The position numbers and the translations under genes were made by a program. 64,000 nucleotides of DNA from Begonia masoniana. Taxonomy: Eukaryota > Streptophyta > Magnoliopsida > Cucurbitales > Begoniaceae. The stretch's first letter is position 1, and every line of letters begins with the position of its first letter. The stretch spans positions 538,671 through 602,670 of the forward strand of contig CM039506.1 of assembly GCA_022432975.1 (NCBI GenBank). Reading direction: 5' to 3'. Below are positions 10,147 through 22,550 of the stretch, piece by piece. The notes beneath the pieces are model-generated. The model was not told where the DNA came from, did no database searches, and saw nothing but the letters and a program-made list of their open reading frames with translations.

Positions 10147-10359
10147 TTACCCTTGGTGTAACTTCTTTATTTCGATTAAGAGTCTTCCTCTTCGTACCGT
10201 GATTACTGGGAGCGACAAACCCAATATTTCGAGCTGACAAGATTGCCTAATTATGTGCTGCGCTTGTAGGCTAATGTGTTGGGATTGTTGGGCAACGAAA
10301 TCCTTAAGGTGATCTATCGTAACGTCTCGGTTGTCTCGATCATTCCCTCGACACACCAT
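10147..10359 (-). pseudogene. Gag-like N-terminal remnant of element 2
   Basis: A 70-codon frame begins with ATG about 150 bases inside the PBS, where gag starts in plant gypsy elements. It has the short basic, Gln-rich start typical of that region (IDHLKDFVAQQSQ). It stops early and no capsid core or CCHC zinc knuckle was seen. Gag assignment rests mainly on position. Confidence 0.5.
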
Positions 10360-10510
10360 ATCTATAAATAGCTCCTATAAAAGTTAAATGCAAACATCTC
10401 TAAGAAACTGAAATCAAATAAAACTATAAACATACTTACAGTTGATGAAGGATGTCCACGTAGTGGCTGTGCAGTCGAGCAGTCTACAGAACCGATTTTA
10501 AAACCCGGGG

Positions 10511-10522
10511 GCTCTGATACCA
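10511..10522 (-). other. Primer binding site of element 2 (tRNA-iMet type)
   Basis: On the minus strand this reads TGGTATCAGAGC, the standard sequence complementary to the 3' end of plant initiator tRNA-Met, four bases inside the LTR end (GGGTCGTTACA then ATTA). It fixes the element's orientation as minus. Confidence 0.93.
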
Positions 10523-10526
10523 TAAT

Positions 10527-13102
10527 TGTAACGACCCTCATACTATTCCTAATTTCCCGTACGAAATTTTTCTTTTTAAGCCTCTAAATCAATTAAAAAC
10601 ATCCTCGAAAACCTTTAAAGAAAATTCATTTATCATACAAAAACAGTTTACATAAAACAACTCAACCTTCTATCATTCCTCAATTTATCAACTTATCACT
10701 TCTTCACAATATCATTTTTATCTCCATTTCAATTATACATTTTACATAAACTTTCCAAACATTCATACGTTCTCGTAACTCTGTCCAAAACCGACTCTAA
10801 ACACGATTAAAATGAAGTACATTTTCATGAAAACGAACTGCATGGTTCCGTTTAAAAGTGTGACATATCCTTCCTGTTTCAAAAGAAAATACCAAGCAGT
10901 TCCATTAAACTTTAGATAAAAACCTTAACAAAACGTTTTATAAAACAAGTCTATCAAAACATCAAAACCTATTTTATCCACTAACCCGAATCAAACCATC
11001 TAAACATCAATCAATCAACTAAACAGATTCCAATGAAAATTTTACTAAAACAGTTTATAAAAACAGGTTTCCAAAACGTTTAAAACCTCAAAAGTAAACC
11101 TATCAACTACCAGAACCAAGCATCCTAAAATGTCTATACAACTCTCAGTCCAAAACATCTCATTAACCCTAAAATCTATACATACGTCCCCATGGGTCGG
11201 TTGAGCATCGACTGTGCCAGCACACTGCCGCGAGCATCATCCATCAACTGCCTCAGACATCAGAAGGAAGAACGTCATCCTCACCTGGATCTACGTCACC
11301 TATAATGTCACCTACACCATACAGACACATATGAGATATTGAAATCTCAGTAAGCTACGTAAATGCAGATGCATGCGTGCAGTGCATATGAAGTTCAGAA
11401 AACATGCATATCAGACATATCAGGTCATTTCATACAGATTGCCACCGAGATATCAGCCCTCTAAATGGAAAGGATACATCCCGCGGTCGGACTACCACTT
11501 TCGATTTAGAGGAGGGGGGTACATGCTCACAAACCCTACAGCCATGCCTGAGCTCCATCCCGCGTGACCAGATACAGATTACGTATTTTCGTTCATTATT
11601 CATTTCATTTGAAAACTTGTGCAGAAATCCATTTTCATGCCATTTTGAAACACGTGATGCATGAACAGTTATAAGCATAATGTAACCATACAATAAACAA
11701 ACACATGTATACCATCAAGACCGAAATAAACTAACCTATAAACAATTAAACCTAACTACCCAACCAAAAGCAGATTAAACAAACAACTCTTCAGGGATCC
11801 TCGATACGACATCGAAGTATGGTGTAGACCGATTGGTCAAAGTAAGTCACGAAAACTTACCTGTCGTCCGTAGTTCGCTGGTTTTGGCACATCTCGTCGC
11901 CTATGGCTCGACCTATGACAAACATTCACACTTCATTAAATCAAGCTTACATTCACCAATTTACTCTCAAACTACTATTTCTAATATAATCCATCTAAAA
12001 CCTAATTAAACGGGCCACAAATTCGAGTTTGATAAAACCGACCCGAAACTTCAAACGCGCGTAACTTTTGCGTCGGTTATCGGAATCGAACGATTCTAGC
12101 GGCCACGTACCCCTCTAATAACCTATTTTAATCTGCCAAAAGGAATTTTAAAACAAATGACCGGAGCTAGGTCAATTTATCAAAAACCCGAAACTGCCCT
12201 TTACCCGGATAATCCCCCTTTTTGATTTTTCATCAAATTCCATCAATTTCTTCACCAATCAATCACATATACACTCAATTAACAATATCTAATCAAAAAT
12301 CGAAGCTACACTAAGCAAAACCCGAAATGCACAACACACCTCACGGTTTTCTCCCTGAAAACCGAGATACCATAGCCCACCGGCGAACACTCGCCTCACA
12401 TCCCTAAATCCCCAACATTTCCGTCACAAATCGACCAAAGAAATGACCCAACTCGTGGACCACTCCACGGCCGAGCAACAGAGGAAAAAACAGGGAGGAA
12501 CTACCTGTTTCGGTCGGGTCTGGCGCGAAGAGAGCTGAACCGAGCTCTGGCTTCAGCTCGCCGGAGTTCGCTCGCCTGAATGGTGGTCGGAAACGCCAGG
12601 TCGCCGTCGAAGGGAGGCCGGCGCTCGCGCTCTTCCTTTCTCTCTCCGGCGTCGGGCTCGGCAGGGGAATGCTTCCTCGTGAAGCCATTCCTTTGTTTTA
12701 TAAAACTTATAAATAAAATTATAATTTTATTTACTTACCAAATTACTTAAATGCCCCTCCATCAATTTTATGCTTAACTCTTTAATTAGTCTATCAATTC
12801 GGTTTCTCTGCAATTTCCTTATTTCTCCAAATATTCCAATTTAATATTAGAGTTCTAACAAAATTCACCGTTTCCAAAACGGACTTATTCTGCCATTTTT
12901 ACGAATTAATATGCTAAAAGGGTAAAACGGGAACTTTAGCATCACTCTTTTCGATTTGGATTTCTAAAATTCCACTTATTCCTCTAAAAATTCCCATAAA
13001 TTTCTAGGGTCCTAATAAAACCATCCGCTCGCAAAACGAACCTAATTTACTTATTTACCAAAATAGCCTTGGAGCGGAAACCCGAAAAACTCGGGTGTTA
13101 CA
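10527..13102 (-). mobile_element. 5' LTR of element 2, complete (2576 bp)
   Basis: The LTR is bounded by TGTAACGACC at 10527 and GGGTGTTACA at 13102. On the minus strand it has TATA-like boxes (around 12700-12730), a GC-rich leader (about 12490-12680), an AG|GTAAGT donor-like site (complement of 11855-11863) and the shared ATGGTGTAGGTGA / CAGGTGAGG block (complement of 11279-11320). These motifs come in the same order as in element 1. The 60-95 codon frames inside are leader or LTR sequence, with no supported product. Confidence 0.92.
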
Positions 13103-16100
13103 TAAAGTGATGAGAACGACGTGTATTGAGGACCCCACAACCTTCATGGACGAGTACTTAAGACTTAGTAATGCGTTTGATTAAGCATAAGAAACTACAC
13201 TTCAATCAATTTGTTACGAAAGAGTTGAACGTATCAAGCAGATTAGGTTGAGTGTTACATGACTTGTGGTAAGAACCTAAGTTATCAATTTCACATTCGA
13301 GGTTTTAACATGAACTGATGAGAACGACTTGTATTGAGGACCCAACAACCTTCATGCACGCGTAATTAAAACTCAGTAATGCGTTTGATGAAGCATAAGA
13401 AACTTCACTTCAATCGATTTGTTCCAAAAGAGTTGAACGTATCAAGCAAATTAGGTTGAGTGTTACATGACATGAGGTTAGAACCTAAGTTATCCATTTC
13501 ACATTCTAGGATTTAACTTGAAGTGATGAGAACGACGTGTATTGAGGACCCAACAACCAACATGGACGAGTAATTAAGACTTAGTAATGCGTTTGATGAA
13601 GCATAAGAAACTTCATTTCAATCGATTTGTTCCAAAATAGTTGAACGTATCAAGAAAATGAGGTTGAGTGCTACATGACTTGTGTTTAGAACCTAAGTTA
13701 TCAATTTCACATTCAAGGTTTTACCTTGAAGTGATGAGAACGACGTGTATTGAGTACCCAACAACCTTCATGGACGCGTAATTAATAAGACTTTGTAAAG
13801 CGTTTGATGAAGCATAAGAAAATTCACTTCAATCGATTTGTTCCAAAAGAGTTGAACGTATCAAGCAAATAAGGTTGAGTGTTACATGACTTGTGGTTAG
13901 AACCTAAGTTATCCATTTCACATTCGTGGTTTTAACTTGAAGTGATGAGAACGACACGTATTGAAGACCAACAATCGTCATGGACAAGTAATTAAGACTT
14001 AGTAATGCGTTTGATGAAGCATAAGAAACTTCATTTCAATCGATTTGTTCCAAAAGAGTTGAACGTATCAAGCAAATAAGGTTGAGTGTTACAAGACTTG
14101 TGGTTAGAACCTAAGTTATCCATTTCACATTCGAGGTTTTAACTGGAAGTGATGAGAACGACGTGTATTGAGGACACAACAACCTTCATGGACGAGTAAT
14201 TAAGACTTAGTAATGCGTTTGATGAAGCATAAGAAACTTCACTTCAATCGATTTGTTCCAAAAAATTGAACGTATCAAGCAAATTAGGTTGAGTGTTACA
14301 TGACATGTGGTTGGAACCTAAGTTACCCATTTCACATTCCAGGTTTTAACTTGAAGTGATGAGAACGACGTGTATTGAGGACCCAACAACTTTCATGGAC
14401 GAGTAATTAAGACTTAGTAATGCATTTGATTAAGCATATGAAACTACACTTCAATCTATTTGTTCCAACATAGTTGAACGTATCAAGCTAATGAGGTTCA
14501 GTGCTACATGACTTGTGGTTAGAACCTAAGTTATCCTATTCACATTCAAGGTTTTAACTTGAAGTGATGAGAACGACGTGTATTAAGGACCCAACAATCT
14601 TCATGGACGAGTAATTAAGACTTAGTAATGCGTTTGATGAAGCATAAGAAACTTCACTTCAATCGATTTGTTCCAAAAGAGTTGAACGTATCAAGCAAAT
14701 TAGGTTCAGTGTTACATGACTTGTGGTTAGAACCTAAGTTATCCATTTCACATTCGATGTTTTAACTTGAAGTGATGAGAACGACGTGTATCGAGGACTC
14801 AACAACCTTCATGGACGAGTAATTAAGACTTAGTAATGCGTTTGATTAAGCATAAGAAACTTCACTTCAATCGATTTGTTACAAAAGAGTTGAACGTATC
14901 AAGCAAATTAGGTTGAGTGTTACATGACTTGTGGTATGAACCTAAGTTATCAATTTCACATTCGAGGTTTTAACTTGAACTGATGAGAACGACGTGTATT
15001 GAGGACCCAACCACCTTCATGGACGCGTAATTAAGACTCAGTAATCCGTTTGATGAAGCATAAGACACTTAACATCAATCGATTTGTTCCAAAAGAGTTG
15101 AACGTATCAAGCAAATTAGGTTGAGTGTTACATGACATGTGGTTAGAACATAAGTTATCCATTTCACATTCAAGGTTTTAACTTGAAGTGATGAGAACGA
15201 CGTTTATTGAGGATGCAACAACATTCATGGACGAGTAATTAAGAATAAGTAATGCGATTCATGAAGCATAAGAAACTACACTTCAATCGATTTGTTCCAA
15301 AAGAGTTGAACGTATCAAGCAAATGAGGTTGAGTGCTACATGACTTGTGGTTAGAACCTAAGTTATCCATTTTACATTCGTGGTTTTAACTTGAAGTGAT
15401 GAGAACGACATTATTGATGACCAACATTCGTCATGGACAAGTAATTAAGACTTAGTAATGCGTTTGATGAAGCCTAAGAAACTTCATTTCAATCGATTTA
15501 TTCCAAAAGAGTTGAACGTATCGAGCAAATAAGGTTGAGTGTTACAAGACTTGTGGTTAGAACCTAAGTTATCCGTTTCATATTCGAGGTTTTAACTGGA
15601 AGTGATGAGAACGACGTGTATTGAGGACCCAACAACCTTCATGGACTATTAATTAAGACTTAGTAATGCGTTTGATGAAGCATAAGAAACTACACTTTAA
15701 TCGATTTGTTGCAAAAGAGTTGAACATATCAAGCAAATGAGGTTGAGTGCTACATGACTTGTGGTTAGAACCTAAGTTATCCATTTCACATTCAAGGATT
15801 TAAATTGAAGTGATGAGAACAACGTGTATTGAGGACCTAACAACCTACATGGACGAGTAATTAAGACTTAGTAATGCGTTTGGTGAAGCATAAGAAACTT
15901 CACTTCAATCGATTTGTTCCAAAATAGTTGAACGTATCAAGCAAATGAGGTTGAGTGCTACATGACTTGTGGTTATAACCGAAGTTATCCATTTGACATT
16001 CAAGGTTTTACCTTGAAGTGATGAGAACGACCTGTATTGGGTACCCAACAAACTTCATTGACGCGTAATTAATAAGACTTAGTAAAGCGTTTGATGAAGC

Positions 16101-16999
16101 ATAAGAAAATTCACTTCAATCGATTTGTTCCAAAAGAGTTGAACGTATCAAGCAAATGAGGTTGAGTGTTACATGACTTCTGGTTGGAACCTAAGTTATC
16201 CATTTCACATTCGAGGTTTTAACTTGAAGTGATGACAACGACGTGTATTGAGGACCCAACAACCTTACGTATCAAGATAAGTAGGTTGAGTGTTGCATGA
16301 CATGTGGTTAGAACCTAAGTTACCAATTACAAATTCAAGGTTTTAACTTGAAGTGAGGAGGACGACGTGTATTGAGGACCCAACAATCTTCATGGACGAG
16401 TAATTAAGACTTAGTAATGCGTTTGATGAAGCATAAGAAACTTCACTTCAATCGATTTGTTCCAAAATAGTTGAACGTATCAAGAAAATGAGGTTGAGTG
16501 GTACATGACTTGTGGTTAGAACCTAAGTTATTCATTTCACCAACAAGGTTTTACCTTGAAGTGATGAGAACGACGTGTATTGAGGACCCAACAAACTTCA
16601 TGGACGCGTAATTAAGACTCAGTAATGCGTTTGATGAAGCATAAGAAACTTCACTTCAATCGATTTGTTCCAAAAGAGTTGAACGTATCAAGCAAATTAG
16701 GTTGAGTGTTACATGACTTGTGGGTAGAACCTAAGTTATCCATTTCACATTCAAGATTTTAACTTGAAGTGATGAGAAAGACGTATATTGAGGGCGCAAC
16801 AACCTTCATGGACGAGTAATTAAGACTTAGTAATGCGTTTGATGAAGCATAAGAAATTTCACTTCAATCGATTTGTTCCAAAAGAGTTGAACGTATCAAG
16901 CAAATTGGGTTGAGTGTTACATGACGTGTGGTTAGAACCTAAGTTATCCATTTCATATTCGAGGTTTTAACTGGAAGTGATGAGAACGACGTTTATTGA

Positions 17000-19730
17000 G
17001 GACCCAACAACCTTCATGGACGAGTAATTAAGACTTAGTAATGCGTTTGATGAAGCATAAGAAACTACACTTCAATCGATTTGTTCCAAAAGAGTTGAAC
17101 ATATCAAGCAAATGAGGTTGAGTGCTACATGACTTGTGGTTAGAACCTAAGTGATCCATTTCACATTCAAGGTTTTAACTCGAAGTGATGAGAACGGCCT
17201 GTATTGAGGACCCTACAACCTTCATGGTCGAGTAATTAAGTGCTACTAATGCGTTAGATGAAACATAAGAAACTTCACTTCAATCGATTTATTCCAAAAT
17301 AGTTGAACGTATCAAGCAAATAGGGTTGAGTGCTACATGACTTGTGGTTATAACCGAAGTTATCCATTTCACATTCAAGGTTTTACCTTGAAGTGATGAG
17401 AACGACGTGTATTGAGTACCCAACAACCTTCATTGACGCGTAATTAATAAGACTTAGTAAAGCGTTTGATGAAGCATAAGAAACTTTACTTCAATCGATT
17501 TGTTCCAAAAGAGTTGAACGTATCAAGCAAATGAGGTTGAGTGTTACATGGCTTGTGGTTGGAACCTAAGTTATCCATTTCACATTCGAGGTTTTAACTT
17601 GAAGTGATGACAACGACGTCTATTGAGGACCCAACAACCTTACTTATCAAGATAATTAGGTTGAGTGTTACATGACATGTGGTTAGAACCTAAGTTACCC
17701 ATTTCACATTCAAGGTTTTAATTTGAAGTGAGGAGAACGACGTGTATTGAGGACCCAACAACCTTCATGGACGAGTAACTAAGACTTTGTAATGTGTTTG
17801 ATGAAGCATAAGAAACTTCACTTCAATCGATTTGTTCCAAAAGTTTTGAACGTATTAAGTAAATTCGGTTGCGTGTTACATGACTTGTGGTAAGAACCTA
17901 ATTTATCAGTTTCACATTCGAGGTTTTAACTTGAAGTGATGAGAACGACGTGTATTGAGGACCTAATAAACTTCATGGACGCGTAATTAAGACTCAGTAA
18001 TGCGTTTGATGAAGCATAAGAAACTTCACTTCAATCGATTTGTTCCAAAAGAGTTGAACGTATCAAGCAAATTATGTTGAGTGTTACATGACTTGTGGTT
18101 AGAACTTAAGTTATCATTTCACATTCAAGGTTTTAACTTGCAGTGATGAGAAAGACGTGTATTGAGGATGCAACAACCTTCATGGACGAGTAATTAAGAA
18201 TTAGTAATGCGTTTGATGAAGTATAAGAAACTTCACTTCAATCGATTTGTTCCAAAAGAGTTGAACGTATCAAGCAAATTAGGTTGAGTGTTACATGACT
18301 TGTGGTTAGAACCTAAGTTATCCATTTCACATTCGAGGTTTTAAATTGAAGTGATGAGAACGACGTTTATTGAGGACCCAACAACCTTCATGGACGAGTA
18401 TTAAGACTTAGAATGCGTTTGATGAAGCATAGAAACTACACTTCAATCGATTTGTTCCAAAAGAGTTGAACATATCAAGGCAAATGAGGTTGAGTGCTAC
18501 ATGACTTGTGGTTAGAACCTAAGTGATCCATTTCACATTCAAGGTTTTAACTCGAAGTGATGAGAAGGCCTGTATTGAGGACCCTACAACCTTCATGGTC
18601 GAGTAATTAAGTGCTACTACTGCGTTAGATGAAACATAAGAAACTTCACTTCAATCGATTATTCCAAATAGTTGAACGTATCAAGCAAATAGGGTTGAGT
18701 GCTACATGACTTGTGGTTATAACCGAAGTTATCCATTTCACATTCAAGGTTTTACCTTGAAGTGATGAGAACGACGTGTATTGAGTACCCAACAACCTTC
18801 ATTGACGCGTAATTAATAAGACTTAGTAAAGCGTTTGATGAAGCATAAGAAACTTTACTTCAATCGATTTGTTCCAAAAGAGTTGAACGTATCAAGCAAA
18901 TGAGGTTGAGTGTTACATGGCTTGTGGTTGGAACCTAAGTTATCCATTTCACATTCGAGGTTTTAACTTGAAGTGATGACAACGACGTCTATTGAGGACC
19001 CAACAACCTTACTTATCAAGATAATTAGGTTGAGTGTTACATGACATGTGGTTAGAACCTAAGTTACCCATTTCACATTCAAGGTTTTAATTTGAAGTGA
19101 GGAGAACGACGTGTATTGAGGACCCAACAACCTTCATGGACGAGTAACTAAGACTTTGTAATGTGTTTGATGAAGCATAAGAAACTTCACTTCAATCGAT
19201 TTGTTCCAAAAGTTTTGAACGTATTAAGTAAATTCGGTTGCGTGTTACATGACTTGTGGTAAGAACCTAATTTATCAGTTTCACATTCGAGGTTTTAACT
19301 TGAAGTGATGAGAACGACGTGTATTGAGGACCTAATAAACTTCATGGACGCGTAATTAAGACTCAGTAATGCGTTTGATGAAGCATAAGAACTTCACTTC
19401 AATCGATTTGTTCCAAAAGAGTTGAACGTATCAAGCAATTATGTTGAGTGTTACATGACTTGTGGTTAGAACTTAAGTTATCATTTCACATTCAAGGTTT
19501 TAACTTGCAGTGATGAGAAAGACGTGTATTGAGGATGCAACAACCTTCATGGACGAGTAATTAAGAATTAGTAATGCGTTTGATGAAGTATAAGAAACTT
19601 CACTTCAATCGATTTGTTCCAAAAGAGTTGAACGTATCAAGCAAATTAGGTTGAGTGTTACATGACTTGTGGTTAGAACCTAAGTTATCCATTTCACATT
19701 CGAGGTTTTAAATTGAAGTGATGAGAACGA
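17000..19730. repeat. Tandem duplication of a ~1.37-kb multi-monomer block
   Basis: Diagnostic variants recur at an offset of 1369-1372 bases. Examples are TGCTACTAATGCGTTAGATG (17240s) with its partner in the 18610s, and the shortened monomer at 17640 and 19010. Each unit holds about 6.6 monomer lengths because it includes a shortened monomer. The two copies are nearly identical apart from single-base indels, much closer than neighbouring monomers. Confidence 0.85.
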
Positions 19731-21500
19731 CGTGTATTGAGGACCCAAAAACCTTCATGGACAAGTAATTAAGACCTACTAATGCATTTAATGGAACATA
19801 AGAAACGTCACTTCAATCGATTTGTTCCAAAAGAGTTGAACGTATGAACCAAATGAGGTTGAGTGCTACTTGACTTGTGGTTAGAACCTAAGTTATCCAT
19901 TTCACAATCAAGGTTTTACCTAAAAGTGATGAGAACGACGTGTATTGAACGTATCAAGCTAATGAGGTTGAGTGTTATATGACTTGTGGCCAGAACAAAA
20001 GTTATCCATTTCACATTCAAGGTTTTAACTTGAAGTGATGAGAACGACGTGTATTGAGGACACAACAACATTCATGGACGAGTAATTAAGACTTAGTAAT
20101 GCGTTTGATGAAGCATAAAAAACTTCACTTCATTCGATTTGTTCCAAAAGTGTTCAACGTATCAAGCAAATGAGGTTCAGTGCTACATGACTTGTGGTTA
20201 GAACCTAAGTTATCCATTTCACATTCAAGGTTTTAACTTGAAGTGATGACAACGACGTGTATTGAGGACCCAACAACCTTACTTATCAAGATAATTAGGT
20301 TTAGTGTTACATGACATGTGGTTAGAACCTAAGTTACCCATTTCACATTCAAGGTTTTAATTTGAAGTGAGGAGAACGACGTGTATTGAGGACCCAACAA
20401 CCTTCATGGACGAGTAAATAAGACTTCTTAATGTGTTTGATGAAGCATAAGAAACTTCACTTCAATCGATTTGTTCCAAAAGTTTTGAACGTATTAAGTA
20501 AATTCGGTTGCGTGTTACATGACTTGTGGTAAGAACCTAATTTATCAGTTTCACATTCGAGGTTTTAACTTGAAGTGATGAGAACGACGTGTATTGAGGA
20601 CCCAACAAACTTCATGGACGCGTAATTAAGACTCAGTAATGCGTTTGATGAAGCATAAGAAACTTCACTTCAATCGATTTGTTCCAAAAGAGTTGAACGT
20701 ATCAAGCAAATTATGTTGAGTGTTACATGACTTGTGGTTAGAACTTAAGTTATCATTTCACATTCAAGGTTTTAACTTGAAGTGATGAGAAAGACGTGTA
20801 TTGAGGATGCAACAACCTTCATGGACGAGTAATTAAGACTTAGTAATGCGTTTGATGAAGCATAAGAAACTTCACTTCAATCGATTTGTTCCAAAAGAGT
20901 TGAACGTATCAAGCAAATTAGGTTGAGTGTTACATGACTTGTGGTTAGAACCTAAGTTATCCATTTCACATTCGAGGTTTTAAATTGAAGTGATGAGAAC
21001 GACGTGTATTGAGGACCCAAAAACCTTCATGGATAAGTAATTAAGACCTACTAATGCATTTAATGGAACATAAGAAACGTCACTTCAATCGATTTGTTCC
21101 AAAAGAGTTGAACGTATGAACCAAATGAGGTTGAGTGCTACTTGACTTGTGGTTAGAACCTAAGTTATCCATTTCACAATCAAGGTTTTACCTAAAAGTG
21201 ATGAGAACGACGTGTATTGAACGTATCAAGCTAATGAGGTTGAGTGTTACATGACTTGTGGCCAGAACAAAAGTTATCCATTTCACATTCAAGGTTTTAA
21301 CTTGAAGTGATGAGAACGACGTGTATTGAGGACACAACAACATTCATGGACGAGTAATTAAGACTTAGTAATGCGTTTGATGAAGCATAAGAAACTTCAC
21401 TTCATTCGATTTGTTCCAAAAGTGTTCAACGTATCAAGCAAATGAGGTTCAGTGCTACATGACTTGTGGTTAGAACCTAAGTTATCCATTTCACATTCAA
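19700..21500. repeat. Tandem duplication of a ~1.27-kb multi-monomer block
   Basis: The unusual junction GTGTATTGAACGTATCAAG appears near 19941 and again near 21213, 1272 bases apart. The linked variants CTACTAATGCATTTAATGG and TGTGGCCAGAACAAAAG recur at the same offset. The block overlaps the right side of the 1.37-kb duplication, so events were successive. Confidence 0.85.
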
Positions 21501-22550
21501 GGTTTTAACTTGAAGTGATGAGAACGACTTGTATTGAGGACCCAACAACCTTCATGGACGAGTAATTAAGACCTACTAACGCGTTTGATGAAGCATAAGA
21601 AACATCACTTCAATCGATTTGTTCCAAAAGAGTTGAACGTATCAAGCAAATGAGGTTGAGTGCTACATGACTTGTGGTTAGAACCTAAGTTATCCATTTC
21701 ACATTCAAGGTTTTATCTTGAAGTGATGAGAACGATGTGTATTGAGTACCCAACAACCTTCATGGACGCGTAATGAATAAGACTTAGTAAAGCGTTTGAT
21801 GAAGCATAAGAAACTTCACTTCAATCGATTTGTTCCAAAAGAGTTGAACGTATCAAGCAAATGAGGTTGAGTTTTACATGACTTGTGGTTAGAACCTAAG
21901 TTATCCATTTCACATTCGAGGTTTTAACTTGAAGTGATGAGAACGACGTGTATTGAGGACCCAACAACATTCATGGACGAGTAATTAAGACTTAGTAATG
22001 CGTTTGATGAAGCATAAGAAACTTCACTTCAATCGATTTGTTCCAAAAGATTTGAATGTATCAAGCAAATTAGGTTGAGTGTTACAAGACTTGTGGTTAG
22101 AACCTAAGTTATCCATTTCACATTATAGGTTTTAACTTGAAGTGATGAGAACGACGTGTATTGAGGACCCAACAACCTTCATGGACGAGTAATTAAGACT
22201 TAGTAATGCGTTTCATGAAGCATAAGAAACTTCACAGCAATCCATTTGTTCCAAAAGAGTTGAACGTATCAAGCAAATGAGGTTGAGTGTTACATGACTT
22301 GTGGTTAGAACCTAAGTTAACCATTTCACATTCGAGGTTTTAACTTGAAGTGATGAAAACGACGTGTATTGAGGACCCAACAACCTTCATGGATGAGTAA
22401 TTAAGACCTACTAATGCGTTTGATGAAGCATAAGATACGTCACTTAAATTGATTTGTTCCAAAGGAATTGAACGTATCAAGCTAATGAGGTTCAGTGCTA
22501 CATGACTTGTGGTTAGAACCTAAGTTATCCATTTCACATTCAAGGTTTTA

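Larger units (their letters stand above)
5169..13102 (-). mobile_element. Element 2: non-autonomous minus-strand LTR retrotransposon carrying an RDR gene fragment
   Basis: On the minus strand the order is 5' LTR (13102 to 10527), a 4-base spacer, a tRNA-iMet PBS, a gag-like start, about 3.6 kb of internal sequence, a PPT and the 3' LTR (6904 to 5169, truncated). No RT, RNase H or integrase is recognisable. The two LTRs over their shared 1736 bases show only about two dozen differences by eye, so the insertion is fairly recent and must have been mobilised by another element's enzymes. The 3' LTR stops abruptly where element 1 ends, so element 1 inserted into it. The right end abuts satellite at 13103. 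Confidence 0.88.
13103..22550. repeat. 208-bp satellite, subfamily A (array I, left part)
   Basis: Tandem monomers of about 208 bp, roughly 45 copies, recognisable by AGTGATGAGAACGACGTG, CCCAACAACCTTCATGG, AGCATAAGAAACTTCAC and GTGGTTAGAACCTAAG. Monomers differ at many scattered positions. Some carry a 3-bp AAT insertion (AATTAATAAGACTT). Four are shortened by joining CAACCTTAC to TATCAAG (near 16265, 17640, 19010, 20280), and two by joining GTGTATTGA to ACGTATCAAG (near 19945, 21215). The high divergence suggests an old array flank. There is no coding capacity: 208 is not a multiple of 3, so frames shift every monomer. Confidence 0.95.
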
